A DNA stretch of 64,000 bases. It comes from Escallonia rubra. Lineage: Eukaryota > Streptophyta > Magnoliopsida > Escalloniales > Escalloniaceae. The DNA lies in NCBI GenBank assembly GCA_033065855.1, contig JAVXUO010002668.1:60959-124958 (forward strand), in the 5' to 3' direction. Under the pieces are notes generated by a model. That model ran no database searches and was not told where the DNA came from. It saw nothing but the letters and a program-made list of their open reading frames with translations. Below, piece by piece: positions 23,490-35,048 of the stretch. How positions within the stretch are numbered: the first letter of the stretch is position 1; each line of letters begins with the position of its first letter. Both the position numbers and the translations under genes were made by a program.

Positions 23490-24560
23490 GACAATTTTGA
23501 CTGTTCTTTGTGATTGCACTATTTGTGTTGGTGATAGAGATCTTCCTATGGATTTCATTCCATTAGTTATATGGGACTTTGATATCATACTAGGCTTGGA
23601 TTGGTTATCTGCCAAGCATGCATCTGTGGACTGTCATGGGAAAGTAGTTTGTTTTGATATTCCGGGACAGTATGAGTTTGTTTATCACAGGTCTAAATCG
23701 AGTGGGCTTGTTAGTATTATTTCCGCTATCAAAGCAGAACGGTTATTGTGCCAGGGTTGTCAGAGATATATTGTACATGTCATTGATACGCGTCAGAATG
23801 GTCCTGAGTTGTCATCTATCTCTGTAGTGAAGCAGTATCCGGATGTTTTTTTTCTGAGGAGTTGCCAAGAGAGCCTATTGACTGCGAGATAAAGTTCGTG
23901 ATCGATCTTGTCCCTGGTGCGGAGTCTCCGTATCGTATGGCTCCAGCTGAGACGAAAGAGCTAAAGGAGTAGTTGTAAAAGTTGCTTAATCGGGGATTCA
24001 TACGTCCCTGTGTATCCCCATAGGGTGCCCAAGTCCTCTTTTTGAAAAAGAAGGACCGCGTACTGAGACTCTGTATTGATTATAGAAAGTAGAAGAAGAT
24101 CACGATCCATAACAAGTACCCATTGCCCCGCAATGATGATTTGTTTGACCAGCTTCAGGGTGCTTGTTATTTTTCAGACATCGATCAGAGGTCCGGGTAT
24201 CATCAGTTGAAGGTGAGAGAGGAATATGTCCCGAAGACAGCATGGGAACACGCTACGAACATAGAGTTTTTTGTCATGCCTTTTGGTTTGACGAATGTCC
24301 AGGCAGCATTCATGGATCTGATGAACAAGGTATTTAGGGACAATTTGAATCAGTTTGTCATCATGTTCATTGACGATATTTTGGCATACTCTAAGTCTGA
24401 GGAGGAGCATAGGGAACATTTGAGACTGGTGTTGCAGCGACTGATAGGCCACAAGTTGTTTTGGCTTCAGCAAGTTGGGTTCCTTGGAATGTGGTGTCTA
24501 AGGATGGTATTTCTGTAGACACGGGAAAGATTAAGACAGTGACTGAGTGGCAAAGACCTA
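23490..24560 (+). pseudogene. Protease tail and reverse transcriptase, Tekay-like
   Basis: PMDFIPLVIWDFDIILGLDW is the C-terminal part of the protease; the catalytic DTG is absent. SVVKQYPDVF leads into RT after a frameshift near 23850. RT blocks are VPGAESPYRMAP, then after stops [35 protein letters not shown], and the catalytic box read here as FIDDILAYS. Several nonsense codons at 23950-24100 and a frameshift after 24460. Confidence 0.75.
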
Positions 24561-25140
24561 GCTCAGTGAAATAAATGCATAATTTTCTCGGCTAAGCAGG
24601 TTACTATAGGCGATTCGTGGAAGGCTTCTCCAAGATTGCATGACTGTTGACTCGGTTAACGCACAAAAATGTGATGTTTGTTTGAACTGATGAGTGTGAG
24701 TCCAGCTTTCAGGAACTAAAATAGATACTACTGACAACACCAGTGTTGACATCGCCGTTAGGTTCAAGAGGGTTTGTATTCCATAGTTACGCCTCTAGGA
24801 GAGGACTTGGTTGTGTTTCAATGTAGCATGGGAAGGTTATTGCCTATGCATCAAGGCAGTTGAAGACTCATGAGCAGAATTATCCAACCCATGATCTAGA
24901 GTTGGCAGCGGTTATCTTCGCTCTGAAGCTATGGAGGCATTACTTGTATGAAGAGGGAGCTTAATATGAACCAGCGTAGATGGTTAGAGCTTCTGAAGGA
25001 TTATGTATGTTCGATTCATTATCATCCTAGTAAGGCCAATGTAGTGGCCGATGCTCTTAGCAGGAAGAAGGAACCTAATAGTATTGATTACAAGACAACC
25101 TTAGTTGTTAGAGGATATGAGGCAATTGGACCTTGAAATT
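24561..25140 (+). pseudogene. RNase H region, Tekay-like, broken
   Basis: The three frames together show GYYRRFVEGFSKIA-like sequence, an RNase H segment ([20 protein letters not shown]) and the end [20 protein letters not shown] with ADALSRK at 25050-25075. There are multiple stops. It would degrade the RNA strand during reverse transcription. Confidence 0.7.
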
Positions 25141-26605
25141 TGGTGTCTGGGATATGATGCAGTGTTAGCAGCTATGCAGGTTAAGCCCATATTGATTAGC
25201 AAGTTTAAGATGGCACATGTGAACGACTCTGAATTTGCTAATAAGATCATTGGAGGTAGTGGAAGCGGGAAATAGACTGAGTTCGAGGTTGATTATGAGA
25301 GAGTGTTATGGTTTGGTGGTCGGTTGTGTGTCCCTAATGACGAGGAGCTGAGGCGATTGTTGTTATCTGAGGTGCATGGTTCATATTTTTCAGTGCAGCC
25401 TGGAGGTACCAAGATGTATCAGGACCTTTGAGAGCATTTTTGGTGGTCAGGAATGAGGATGGACATAATGGAGTTTCTGTCTCTATGTTTGGTGTGTCAG
25501 CTAATAAAAGCTGAACACCAGAAACCATGAGGAACTGTATAGTCACTGGAGATTCCCGAGTGGAAGTGGGAGCATGTTACTATAGATTTTATGGGTGGTT
25601 TTCCCAAGCCGGTTTAAAGTTATGATATGATTTGGGTGGTGGTCGACACCCCTCACCAAATCGGTGCACTTTTTGCCTATTCAATCCAATTTCACCATGC
25701 AACAGGTGGCCCAATTGTATGTAGATTCGATCATGAGTCTTGATAAAGTATCTATATCAATTGTGTCTGATAGGGATTCGCATTTACTTTGAAATTATGG
25801 GAGAGTTTCCCGAATGCTATAGGGAATGATTTGAGATTCAGTACTGCCTTTCATCCCCAGACAGATAGCCAGTCAGAGAGAACCATTTAGACTTTGGAGG
25901 ACATGCTGAGGGCTTGTGCTATGGATTTTCAGGGTAGTTAGGATGCCCATCTACCGTTGATTGAGTTTGAGTTCGACAATTGTTTTCAGGCCAGTATCCA
26001 GATGGCGCCTTTCGAGGCTTTGTATGGTCAGAGGTGCAGGACTTCGTTATGTTGGATGAGGTTGGTGAGCGACGGTTCATTGGGCCGGAGTTAGTTCAGG
26101 TGACCTGTAAGAAAGTTGACCTGATTCAGTCACACATGAGAGCTTCACAAGACATACAACATATGTATGCCTCTAAGTGTACGCGGGATTTGGAGTTTGC
26201 TGTTGGCGATCGTGTTTTTCAGAGGATTCTCCTTGGAAAAGAGCGATGCACTTCGGGAAGAAGGGGAAGCTCAGGCCTAGATATATCGGTCCTTATGATA
26301 TTCTTGATAGGATTGGACAAGTAGTGTATCGACTGGCATTGTCTCCGGATTTGGCTGATGTCCATAACGTGTTTCATGTGTCAGTTTTAAGGAAGTACGT
26401 TCATGATTTGAAGCATGTGTTACAGCACCTCCCCGATGATATTCAGACAGACTTGAGTTATAAAGAGGTGCCATGTGATAAAGTTGTTCGGACTAAAGTG
26501 ATACCATCGGTAAAAGTTTTCTGGAGGAATCATACCTTTAAGGATGCTACTTGGGAGCCGGAGGATACCATGCGCAACACTTATCCCAACTGTTCGATAT
26601 GGTAG
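25141..26605 (+). pseudogene. Integrase and chromodomain-like end, Tekay-like
   Basis: Broken integrase: traces of the zinc-binding region (about 25360-25530), then LPSRFNPISPCNRWPNC-like degenerate core, then FRTAFHPQTDSQSERT-like sequence near 25840. The last frame (26177-26605) is well preserved: KGKLRPRYIGPYDILDRIG, LADVHNVFHVSVLRKYVHD and a terminal FWRNHTFKDATWEPEDTM, the chromodomain-like tail of this lineage, which targets integration to chromatin. Confidence 0.72.
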
Positions 26606-26649
26606 GTCTGTGAAATTTTGAGGAAATTTTTTTTATAAGGTGGGGAGAA

Positions 26650-27520
26650 TGTAACACCGCGTTAAATCTTTCTAGTACATATTAGGATTATGGTATAATA
26701 TAATAGGTCGTGTCCTGATAAATAATATGACCAAATCTAGGTTAATTCAATGGATTGTTGATCGAAGTCTCATTAGTGTTCATAGATGTTGTTGATTCGA
26801 GCATTACACACACATGTTGTATAATGTGCATTTCTTCTGAATATTGACAGGAGATAATAATTCTGAGGCGTTATAACAATGGTATATTCTTTGGGTGTTA
26901 TAAGGCTGGTCTGTTATGTTGGTGTTATAAGGTTGGTTTGTTTTGTTTGGGTTACAACTAGTACCTAAGTGGACTAGTCTTATACATATGCATATGTACT
27001 CTGTATCTATATCTGAGTACTATCGGTGTGACTTTGCTAATCTGTACTATTCATGTTCATTGTTATCTGTTTTTGTTTTATCGTATTTGAAATGTTTTGA
27101 AATGCCTTATAATTTGAGGGAACGAGTTAATACTCTTCCGTATATCTATATTGAGATTCTTTGATTTTATTTAAAATCCTTTTTAGAGTTGTCATTTGAC
27201 TGCACATGAAAAATCATTCGAGTCGCACCGTTTTAAATTCTTGATCGACCTTACTGGGCCCTAAAAAGCTCACTCTCGTTTGATTTCCTTCTGCATGTAA
27301 CGATCACCAGTAGGTTGCTTGGGGATGGGTTTAGAGCCTGAGTGAGAAGCTGGACCTATATATGATTATTTTATTTAGTAGGACCCCTGCGTGGGTAAAC
27401 ACTGATTAGCTCGTACTATAGTGAGCTTAAAACTTTTCGTTTGTGACCATTTATTTTAAAGAATTGAGATATTGCCCGGATTAGAAGCTCTGATATATAT
27501 ATTCGAAGGTTTTAGTTGCA
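26650..27520 (+). repeat. 3' LTR of Tekay-like element
   Basis: It starts TGTAACACCGCG directly after the polypurine tract. The right boundary is uncertain because there is no second copy to compare; the end near 27520 is a guess. It contains a CCCTAAAAAGCTCACTC block as in Del-type LTRs. Confidence 0.55.
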
Positions 27521-28421
27521 GTGGAAGAACCAGGATTTCACCCCATGGGGTACTAAAACGGAGTACACTTTCCGATAATACACAAAAAACACACACTAAA
27601 AAGCATCCAAAAGTTCTTATTAAGTTTCATGAGAGCCACTAAAGACTCTTTTCGGCACAAAATAAGTAAATACAAAATATTACTTCAGTATTTACAAACG
27701 AAAGCACTAAATAACTACTCGATGAGGAGCCGAAGATTGGTAGAACTTGCTAATAGCCTCATTCTCAATAGTTTTGACAACATATTGACGTTTAAAATTA
27801 CTGCTTATTTGCACTGTTTTCTTTTATTCTGAGCGGGTTTAATATTTGCAAGACATAGTTACTTTTGTTATTAATAAAGCCTTAATGCGCCTTTTTTTTC
27901 TTTGTTTTATTGAAAAATGAATGAACTCTAAAATTGATTGGTTCAATAGAGTTTTTTAGTTCAGTTCTGAAGTAAAATTATCAATTACATTTCTTGCTAA
28001 AGATAAATTCTAGGTGCATCTTCTATCAAAGTCATCCCATGTTTTAAGGAGATGTACCATTCGTTTCTTTTGGTGCACCTTGCTTTGGGCGGAGTCATTT
28101 TACTTTTAAACAGAGATACCATATGTTAATCCAACAAAGTTAGGAGTTAAATCTGTACTAGTATATAGAATTCACCCCAAAACACTAACAAAGTCCTACA
28201 ACTATACTTACTCTAGCAAGAATTTATTTTCAGTATCTAGATGTAAGCTAGACTAGTGATATGAGCACTTATATTTCTGATGAGTTTCCTAAAAACCACT
28301 TAATCTGGTTATCCTCATTTGAGCTGAATGAATTTTGTCTTCTTACTGTGCTCCAAGGTGGTTATATTGTTTTCGTTGTAGATTTTAAACTGCAAAGTTT
28401 ATGGATATTGTTCAACAATAA
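27521..28421. other. Intergenic, nothing recognised
   Basis: AT-rich sequence between the LTR and the Pack-MULE. No supported feature. Confidence 0.4.
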
Positions 28422-28725
28422 AAAATGAATGCGTTAATTACACCATTGACAATCGAACTATTAGGCAAATTTCATTTTGACCACTGGACATCAATTTGTG
28501 TCAAAGTGACCACTGAACTCTTCAATTGCACTCAATTAAGTCACTCTGTTAGATTCCGTCAAATCTAAGTCGGTTAATTTAGGGGCAAATCCGTCCCTCA
28601 ATAAATTTCTCTCTCTCTCTGCAAATTCCGATGGTCTCGGAGGCGAAGACTGGGGCTCTCTTACCTCGGAGACACGCTTTTTCGGTGACCTAAGCGGCGG
28701 CGAAAACCTGTACAATGACAAACCC

Positions 28726-28965
28726 ATGAAGATCCAAGAAAAGGGACTCCTGGGAGATTCCAGAGGATCAAGCGATCCTCCGTTCACGACGACGGAGGTG
28801 AAGATAAAGATCACGAAGAAGCAGTTGGAGGAGCTTCTGGGCAAGATTGACGTAAAGGGGCTGCCGGTACAGCAGGTGCTAGCCCAGCTGATGAGCGCTA
28901 GTGATGGGTACGAGGCACATCAAAGGTCCTGGAGGCCAGCGTTACAGAGTATACCGGAGGTTTAA
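28726..28965 (+). pseudogene. Captured fragment of a plant gene (unnamed small family)
   Basis: The frame reads [32 protein letters not shown] and then [16 protein letters not shown] recognise this as a widespread family of small plant proteins of unknown function ending in [16 protein letters not shown] sequence, but I know no gene name. The fragment includes the conserved C-terminus and a stop. It lies inside a Pack-MULE, so it is a captured copy rather than the parental gene. Whether it is transcribed cannot be told from sequence. Confidence 0.7.
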
Positions 28966-29002
28966 TAGATCGGCTTGATCCGTACATAGCGCCTCCTTCA
29001 TC

Positions 29003-29266
29003 ATCGCCTGTTCCTGTGTATAGCCCAACTTCATCCACAAGCTTTGTGCCACCGCTGAACTCACTAAAGATCTGGCGTAGTGGCTTCCTAACAACATTAC
29101 CCAGAACATTCAATCTTCCTCTGTGAGACATTCCAATGACAATGGTCTCAACCCCAAGATCTGCCGACCGATCAAACATCGCTTTCATGCCAGGAATCAA
29201 AGTCTCACAACCTTCAAGGGCAAACCTCTTGGCTGCAGTCCACTTTGTGGCAAAACAAATTTCAAA
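29003..29266 (-). pseudogene. Captured fragment of 2-oxoglutarate dehydrogenase E1
   Basis: On the minus strand 88 residues run [37 protein letters not shown] and [20 protein letters not shown]. This is the core region of the thiamine-diphosphate E1 subunit of the mitochondrial 2-oxoglutarate dehydrogenase complex of the citric acid cycle. It is about a tenth of the usual E1 length of about 1000 residues and ends at GTGD, a plausible exon boundary, so probably one exon was captured. It is fused in frame to antisense sequence of the second captured gene, giving a 224-residue chimeric frame (28898-29572) that has no reason to be functional. Confidence 0.9.
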
Positions 29267-29329
29267 CTGGGGCTCTCTTACCTCGGAGACACGCTTTTCC
29301 GGCGACCCAAGCGGCGGCGAAAGCCTGTA

Positions 29330-29591
29330 CAATGACAAACCCATGAAGATCCAAGAAAAGGGACTCTTGGGAGATTCCAGAGGATCAAGCGATCCTCCGT
29401 TCACGACGACGGAGGTGAAGATAAAGATCACGAAGAAGCAGTTGGAGGAGCTTCTGGGCAAGATTGACGTAAAGGAGGAATCTCCATCAATCTGCTCAAC
29501 CTTTCGATCTCCGACGACATCTCTCTCTCCCCTCTTTGCAAGCGAGATTTCACACTTGGAAAGGGAGATCACTGGTCAATGGCGTCAGTGA
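29330..29591 (+). pseudogene. Second copy of captured plant gene fragment
   Basis: Repeats the fragment at 28726 almost exactly ([40 protein letters not shown]) up to about 29477, then diverges into unrelated sequence. The inner duplication shows the element was rearranged after or during capture. Confidence 0.8.
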
Positions 29592-29950
29592 GCAATGCAG
29601 GAAGAACGTGGTGGTGGGTAAGTGAGTAATGGAGGAAGAAAAATTGGAAAAGAAAAAGAAGAATAAAGAAAAAAAAAGAATAGAAAAGAAGAAGAAAAAA
29701 GAAGTAAATTGATGTCCAGGCAAATTGACGTGTTTACCCCTCACTAAAGGGAATTAACGGGACGCCGGTAGGCTTAATTCAACGGAATAACCTTATTTGG
29801 ACAAAATTAAAAGATCAGTGGTCACTTTGACACAATTTGATGTCCAGTGGTCAAAATGAAATTTGCCTATAAGTTCAATGGTCAATGGCGTAATTAACTC
29901 AAAATGAATTTACAATTTTGTCATAATTTTGTCTTCTTACTCTGTGCGTG

Positions 29951-29952
29951 TA

Positions 29953-30024
<72 letters not shown>
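29951..30024. repeat. Palindromic microsatellite (GT)n(TA)n(CA)n
   Basis: About 10 GT units, about 17 TA units and about 9 CA/AC units in succession form a near-perfect long palindrome able to fold into a hairpin. Confidence 0.95.
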
Positions 30025-30041
30025 AACATATACGTAATACA

Positions 30042-30109
30042 TGACTACAAGAAAATAGACTTTTAGCGACGGACGATTCTGTCACTAAAAGTCCTCCAAT
30101 CCGTCGCCA
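30042..30109. mobile_element. CACTA-like terminal fragment
   Basis: The sequence TGACTACAAGAAAATAGAC followed by TTTTAGCGACGGAC resembles the CACTACAAGAAAA terminus and the AGCGACGGAC subterminal repeats common in plant CACTA (En/Spm) elements. Within it, TTTAGCGACGGA and a diverged inverted copy (TGTCACTAAAAG) are present. No partner terminus found. Confidence 0.45.
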
Positions 30110-30136
30110 TAGAATTCTCAAATATATATATATATA

Positions 30137-31950
30137 CACACGTACACCGGTTCGGGATTTTTGGACGAAACTTTTGTAAAATACTTTTTAGATCAAGAAT
30201 GAATTCAGAAAGCTTAAAATAGCATTTCAAAACACTTTTGAGATTTTCCGATGCAGGGGGCATTTCGGTTATTTGCCACCCCGAGAGGGGTATTTTGGTA
30301 ATTCTACACTGTTAAAATTTTCCAATGTTAATTCTACAATGTTAAGTCAACGATGGTGTTGCGTTCCCTTTTTTTTTCTTTTTTTCGTGGGCCCCCCACC
30401 CCCTGCCCTTTTTTCTTTTCTCTTTCTTACGTGGCCCCCAACCCCCCCAACCGCAACTCCTTGTTGCGGTTCCTTTCCCCCCGTGGCCCCCAACCCCCCA
30501 CCCCCCGGTTCCCGTGGGCCCCCGACCCCCGAACCGCAACAAGGAGTTACGATTCTCTGTTCCTACTTTTTCTTTCTGGCCCCCACCCCCCACCCCCGGT
30601 TCCCGTGCACCCTCACCCCCCACTCCGAACCGCAACAAGGAGTTGCAGTTCTCTGTGCCTACTTTTTTCTTCGTGGCCCCCACCCCTCACCCCCGAACCG
30701 CAACAAGGAGTTGCGGTTCTCTATCCTTCCCACTTTTTTCTTCGTGGCCCCCACCCCCGTGGGCCCCCCCCGGTTCCTTTTTTGTTTTCTTGTTTTCTTT
30801 TGCGTGGCCCCCCACCCCCGAACCGCAAGGAGTTGCGGTTCTCTGTGGCGTTCCACTTTTTTCTTCGTGGCCCCCACGGGCCCTTCAGAAGCCGTTAGCC
30901 ATTTTTTTCGCCGAACGAGCTTTTAAGCGCTCGATCCGAACATCGGTTGGGATTTTTGGACGAAACTTTTGTAAAATACTTTTTAGATCAAGAATGATTT
31001 CAGGAAGCTTAAAATGGCATTTTAAAGCACTTTTGAGATTTTCTGAAGCCAGGGGGCATTTTGGTAATTTGCCACCCCGAGAGGGGTGTTTTGGTAATTT
31101 TTCCGGTAAAGTTTTTCAAAGGACTTTTTAGTCCAGAAATGTAAGTAAAACACCTGAAATGTTGTTTTGAAGCTGATTGCGGGACGTAATTGTCGCTAAA
31201 GGTGAAAACTTAATTAGACAATTTTTCATGAATTTAAAAAACATAACTAGAGCTAGATTTTGCCAAAGTGTAAAAATGAGACCCTAGTTATTTTTAAAAG
31301 ATCTGTATCATGAAAAAATTTCAGAATTTTCCAAAGACTGGAAAGGGGTTAACTGATACGTAGAACCTTGTAACTTTACCGTGTAATTTAAAATATCAAG
31401 CTAGCGCGATTTCCCGCGAAACTTTTATGAGAACCCTAAGATGTTGGGAAGTTCCATTTCCCACGAATTCGGGCCCTTCCGAAGCCGTTAGCTATTTGTT
31501 TGGCCGAACGGGCTTTTAATCGCTCGATTCGGACACCAGTTCGGGATTTTTGGGCGAAAAATCCCGAAAAATAATTTTTAGATCAAGAATGAATTGAGGA
31601 AGCTTAAAATAGCATTTTAAAGTACTTTTTGAGATTTTCAAAAGCCAGGGGGCATTTTGGTAATTTGCCACCCCGAGAGGGGTGTTTTGGTAATTTTCCC
31701 GATAAAGTTTTTCAAAGGACTTCTTAGTCCAAAAATGTATGTAAAACACCTGAAATGTTGTTTTGAAACTGATTGCGGGGCGTTAGGGTGATAATGAATC
31801 CCCGGGGGCATTTCAGTAATTTGTCGCTCAGCGGGGGTATTTTGGTAATTTAACATTGTAAAATTTTCCGACTTACTTTTAGTTCGGGAAGGGGTGTAAG
31901 ACACCCGAAAATTTATTTTTTCCAGTTGTTCTGAGATGTTTGTTGGGGTG
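30137..31950. repeat. Left inverted arm of MULE-A with reiterated modules
   Basis: A module containing CGGTTCGGGATTTTTGG, TTTTTAGATCAAGAATGA, GAAGCTTAAAATAGCATTT and GGGGCATTT(T/C)GGTAATTTG recurs three times (about 30140, 30945, 31530). Outer and inner pieces contain further TTTTGGTAATTT repeats. About 31240-31870 is collinear, inverted, with about 39250-39860. Confidence 0.85.
30365..30890. repeat. C-rich tandem array with CCGCAAC palindromes
   Basis: Five units of about 80-110 bp combine C-rich sequence with the palindrome ACCGCAACAAGGAGTTGCGGT or shortened forms. Strongly strand-asymmetric (C-rich on plus). Long Pro-rich reading frames through it (for example 30273-30926) are artefacts of composition. 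Confidence 0.85.
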
Positions 31951-32332
31951 ATGGCTGTCAGGGGGTATTTTGCATAAGTTGGGGGTGTTTTGTTAACTTT
32001 CCCCCTTAAATTACCCTGAGGAAATATTTGGTATATAATTGACGTAATACATTTAAAAAGTGGTCTTAAAGCGATTTTGTGGCGTTGGTGGTGTAGCGGC
32101 CGTCGGGGGGTATATTGGTAAATTGTCACGTTGGCTCTAAAATTTTAGGGAAGTAGAGTAATTAAGCGTTCGGAGTGGTGGGAAGTGAGGAATTGTTTTA
32201 ATACACTGAAATAATGAGATAATGACTATTGCTAATGCGTTGGTAAGCTAGGTTTAAGATCCAGTTATATTTTTGGAATGTAAATATTATGGACGTTAAG
32301 TTGGTTTACGATTATATTTTGTTCTTGGAGAT

Positions 32333-34203
32333 ATGGATTTCAACCCCGGACCTCATGATACATCAATCCTATACGATGACGATGACCACGTCGCGAGGTA
32401 CGTATTTGATGGTGTCGATAGGGGTGTTTTGGAAACAATTCAAAGCACAAGTCACCTCGAAGAGTGGGTATTGAACGAGGAACAAATACAACTATTACAC
32501 CGTCAAAATTTGGCCATATTCACCGATTGCGGGATTTGGTCTCGACATGACGATTGCCTTATATCCGCTCTAGTTGAACGATGGAGGGGCGAGACGAACT
32601 CATTTCACTTCCGATTTGGTGAAATGACTATTACATTAGAGGACGTCAGATTTATACTTGGAATCCCATGTCACGGCAAACCCATTACTTCGAACAAAAC
32701 GTCTGCATCCATAGTGAAGATGGCTAGGCAGTATTTTCCGGGAATCCCGAGGGAAGCTCTTACGTCTAATGGCATCAAACTTAAATGGCTGAGAGAGCAG
32801 TACGGCATGCTACCAGATGAATACACTCCTCATGATTTGGTGACGTATACGAAGGCATTCCTTCTGTATATTATTGGAGCCATATTACTTCCGACGCATT
32901 CGAAAAACACGGTGCATCCGAAATATATGGTGTTCTTGGAGGATCTTAAGGAGGTATACTCGTATTCGTGGGGTTCAGCTGTTCTTGCGCACCTATATCG
33001 AGCACTGCATAAGGCTACGAGATTGGATGCCAAGTCTATTGCCGCCTGCCTGACTCTATTACAGGTATGAGCATTTATATTCTTGTTTTGACGTGTCAAA
33101 ATATTCGTGATTAATTACTAATTCCATATAATGTTTGCATTCACAGGTTTGGTCTTACGAGAGGCTACCCACGGGACGTCCACAACCGCGGGAATATTCC
33201 GATGAGACGTGGCCCAGGGTGTGGGCCTGAGGGCCGGAGACCAACCGGAAGAGACGGGTAAACCCTCACTACCATCTACAGTTCTATCGGGGGGAACTAG
33301 ATATGCTGGATGCACCCCAGGTGACGTGGCAGCCATATGGCAAGGTGATGCATCGGTTAGATGAGTGGTGTTGGCAACTTCCGGTATCGTACGTGCTGGC
33401 AGGTTTGGTTCGGGTGCCGCTTATTCACTTCGAAGTATGTGAGTTTTAGATGCCCGATCGAGCTATGAAGCAAGCTGACTGTCTACAAGGGATACCAAAA
33501 CCCCCTGTAGACATGCGGTCATACATGAGTGTTCGAGGGCCAAAATTTGAGGTGCCTGATGCCTTGAATTTGTTGAGCGACGAGGTGGAACAGTGGAATA
33601 CTTGGCAAGAAATGTATGGTAGCCTTGTATTGCTCAAGCACGACGGCACCAGTCTTGAGGAGTACCTGCAATGGTTTCTCAAGGTGATGCGCACGAGGGT
33701 GAATCGCCCTTCCCAGCCGATGAAGACATCGTATGCGCCACGTGAGTTCTATGACCAGTTCTGGGCATTGAACATTGTAAGTCACCCTAGTGTTGTTTCA
33801 AAATTTATTTGCGCACCTTATCGACAATGCCTGAAATGATGACGATGATTTTTCTATGCATGTTTTTTAGGTTGACCAGGGCACTGAGGTGTTCAAGCAG
33901 CTGGAGTCGTTTGACTGGTTTGTCGCGCAGGCTCCTGTCAGTCTCAAGAGGTCCATTGAGAGGTACAAGAGTGATCTTCACAACTTCAGTGTTGCGTACC
34001 GGGGTTACCAAGGGGAGCCGTCTAGTCGCTTGCCTCCTAACGCGTACAACTCTCAGCCCCAGAGTCAGGTGGGGGAGCCGTCTAGTCGCTTGCCTTCTGA
34101 TGCGTCTTTACTGCAGACGGAATTCTGGGAGCCGTATAGGCGCTTGCCTCCTGACGCGTATGACTCTCAGCGCCAGAGTCAGGTGACCCAAGTAGGAATC
34201 TAG
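32333..34203 (+). pseudogene. PMD (plant mobile domain) part of MULE-A PMD-Ulp1 gene
   Basis: The exons fit GT-AG rules: 32333-33064, 33147-33776, 33871-34203. Exon 1 starts MDFNPGPHDTSILYDDD and encodes the aminotransferase-like plant mobile domain: LISALVERWRGETNSFHF, GEMTITLEDVRFILGIPCHG, GIKLKWLREQYG, then VLAHLYRALHKATR and CLTLLQ at its end. Exon 2 continues it (FYRGELDMLDAPQVTWQPYG, VPLIHFEVCEF, PDRAMKQADCLQGIPKPP) but contains a stop near 33229 and a frame change near 33240, plus another stop near 33450. Exon 3 carries a repeated EPSSRLPPNAY-type linker and ends in a stop at 34201. PMD occurs in MAIN/MAIL1-type cellular proteins and in mobile elements. The role in the element is unknown. 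Confidence 0.8.
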
Positions 34204-34339
34204 GCCTCGCGCTCAAGCATCCGGTCGGACAAAGGACAAGCGACGAAGACATTGAGGCAGGACAAGCGAGGTTGGATCGACCAGCACTACTTCGGGCATG
34301 AGTCTGTCGATTCAACATATTTTCCTCTTGCGACATTCC

Positions 34340-35048
34340 TAGGTCATGGGGATATGAGAACGTTGGCGCCGGAGACAGATATTTGAAAATTTGTCATGAA
34401 CGCTTATATAGATCTGCTCCGGATTAAAGAGCTACAGTTTAACCGTTCTGAATATTTGAAGCTTAACATGTATCCCACTTATTTTGTGGAATTAACGGTG
34501 AGGGAATTCACAGAATGGAGGAGGCGAGGGGCAGGCAGAGGTAAGTGGAAACCAGCTGGAAACGTGTTAGGCATGTTGAACTCAAACTATCAATGTCACG
34601 CTGCTCATGCGAACCTTATCATGATACCTTGTCATCATGCAAACCCAGGGAGGACGATCCTGGACAGCTGCTGGCACAGATGTAAAGCGAGTACATCACT
34701 TTAGTGGTTAGTTTTTATTTTTTGACCTTTGCTCATAGTATATTCTTCTTGTTACATAGGCTTGATGACCTTTTTTAATGTTGGATGCAGACTACTGTCC
34801 TCTCGCTAGCGTGCGAACGGCCATCGAGGGAGCCTTGGACGGTCGTGATGATAAAGGACCGACCAAAGCAATATAACAGTCACGATTGCGGGATTTACGT
34901 CCTCAAGTACATGGACTACATTGCTCGCTCGGAGGTGCTCAAATATACGTCGTGGACTAGGAAGGATGCCTTGACGTTTAGGTATAGGATAGCCTGGGAG
35001 CTGAAAAAGAATGAAGCTAGACGCCTTCATTACCATTATCCTAACTAG
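34340..35048 (+). pseudogene. Ulp1-like C48 peptidase part of MULE-A gene
   Basis: After the stop at 34201 a peptidase-like region follows: a degenerate N-terminal half (34396-34704, FVMNAYIDLLRIKELQFNRS, EFTEWRRRGAGRGKWKPAGN, NLIMIPCHHAN) and, across an intron (about 34704-34790), the catalytic cysteine exon 34791-35048 with QYNSHDCGIYVLKYMDYIA. This is the Ulp1/SENP family signature (SUMO-type isopeptidases). The segment between PCH and the donor is shortened relative to the copy at 57578, and the usual His-Trp motif is not seen, so activity is doubtful. Ulp1-like peptidases are known cargo of plant MULEs (Kaonashi-type and others). The host gene from which it came is not identifiable. Confidence 0.78.

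Larger units (their letters stand above)
23229..26649 (+). mobile_element. Degenerate Ty3/gypsy chromovirus, Tekay/Del-like
   Basis: Internal region of a plus-strand element: gag fragment, protease tail, RT, RNase H, integrase and chromodomain-like end, followed by a polypurine tract (GGTGGGGAGAA) and an LTR starting TGTAACACC at 26650. That LTR start and the C-terminal chromodomain-like sequence are typical of Tekay/Del chromoviruses. The 5' LTR, primer site and N-terminal gag are missing, and a deletion has removed the nucleocapsid and protease active site. Numerous in-frame stops and frameshifts make it an old relic. Confidence 0.8.
28431..29900. mobile_element. Pack-MULE with perfect 9-bp target duplications
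   Basis: Long terminal inverted repeats start GCGTTAATTAC (left) and GAGTTAATTAC (right, reverse complement) and stay alike for over 100 bp, including AGGCAAATTTCATTTTGACC and CAAAGTGACCACTGA. The 9 bp before and after are identical (AAAATGAAT, 28422-28430 and 29901-29909), the signature of Mutator-like elements. The interior lacks a transposase but carries two unrelated host gene fragments in opposite orientations and an internal duplication of about 210 bp (about 28650-28857 and 29268-29477). This is a textbook Pack-MULE, mobile only with help from an autonomous MULE. Confidence 0.93.

Noticed and set aside
28898..29572. A 224-residue frame annotated as one protein
   Set aside because: A chimera of antisense of one captured gene and sense of OGDH; only 29003-29266 is meaningful.
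30273..31131. Pro-rich frames of 181-217 residues, which look like extensins
   Set aside because: They follow C-rich repeat units of a MULE end, exist in all three frames and lack a signal peptide or regular Ser-Pro motif.
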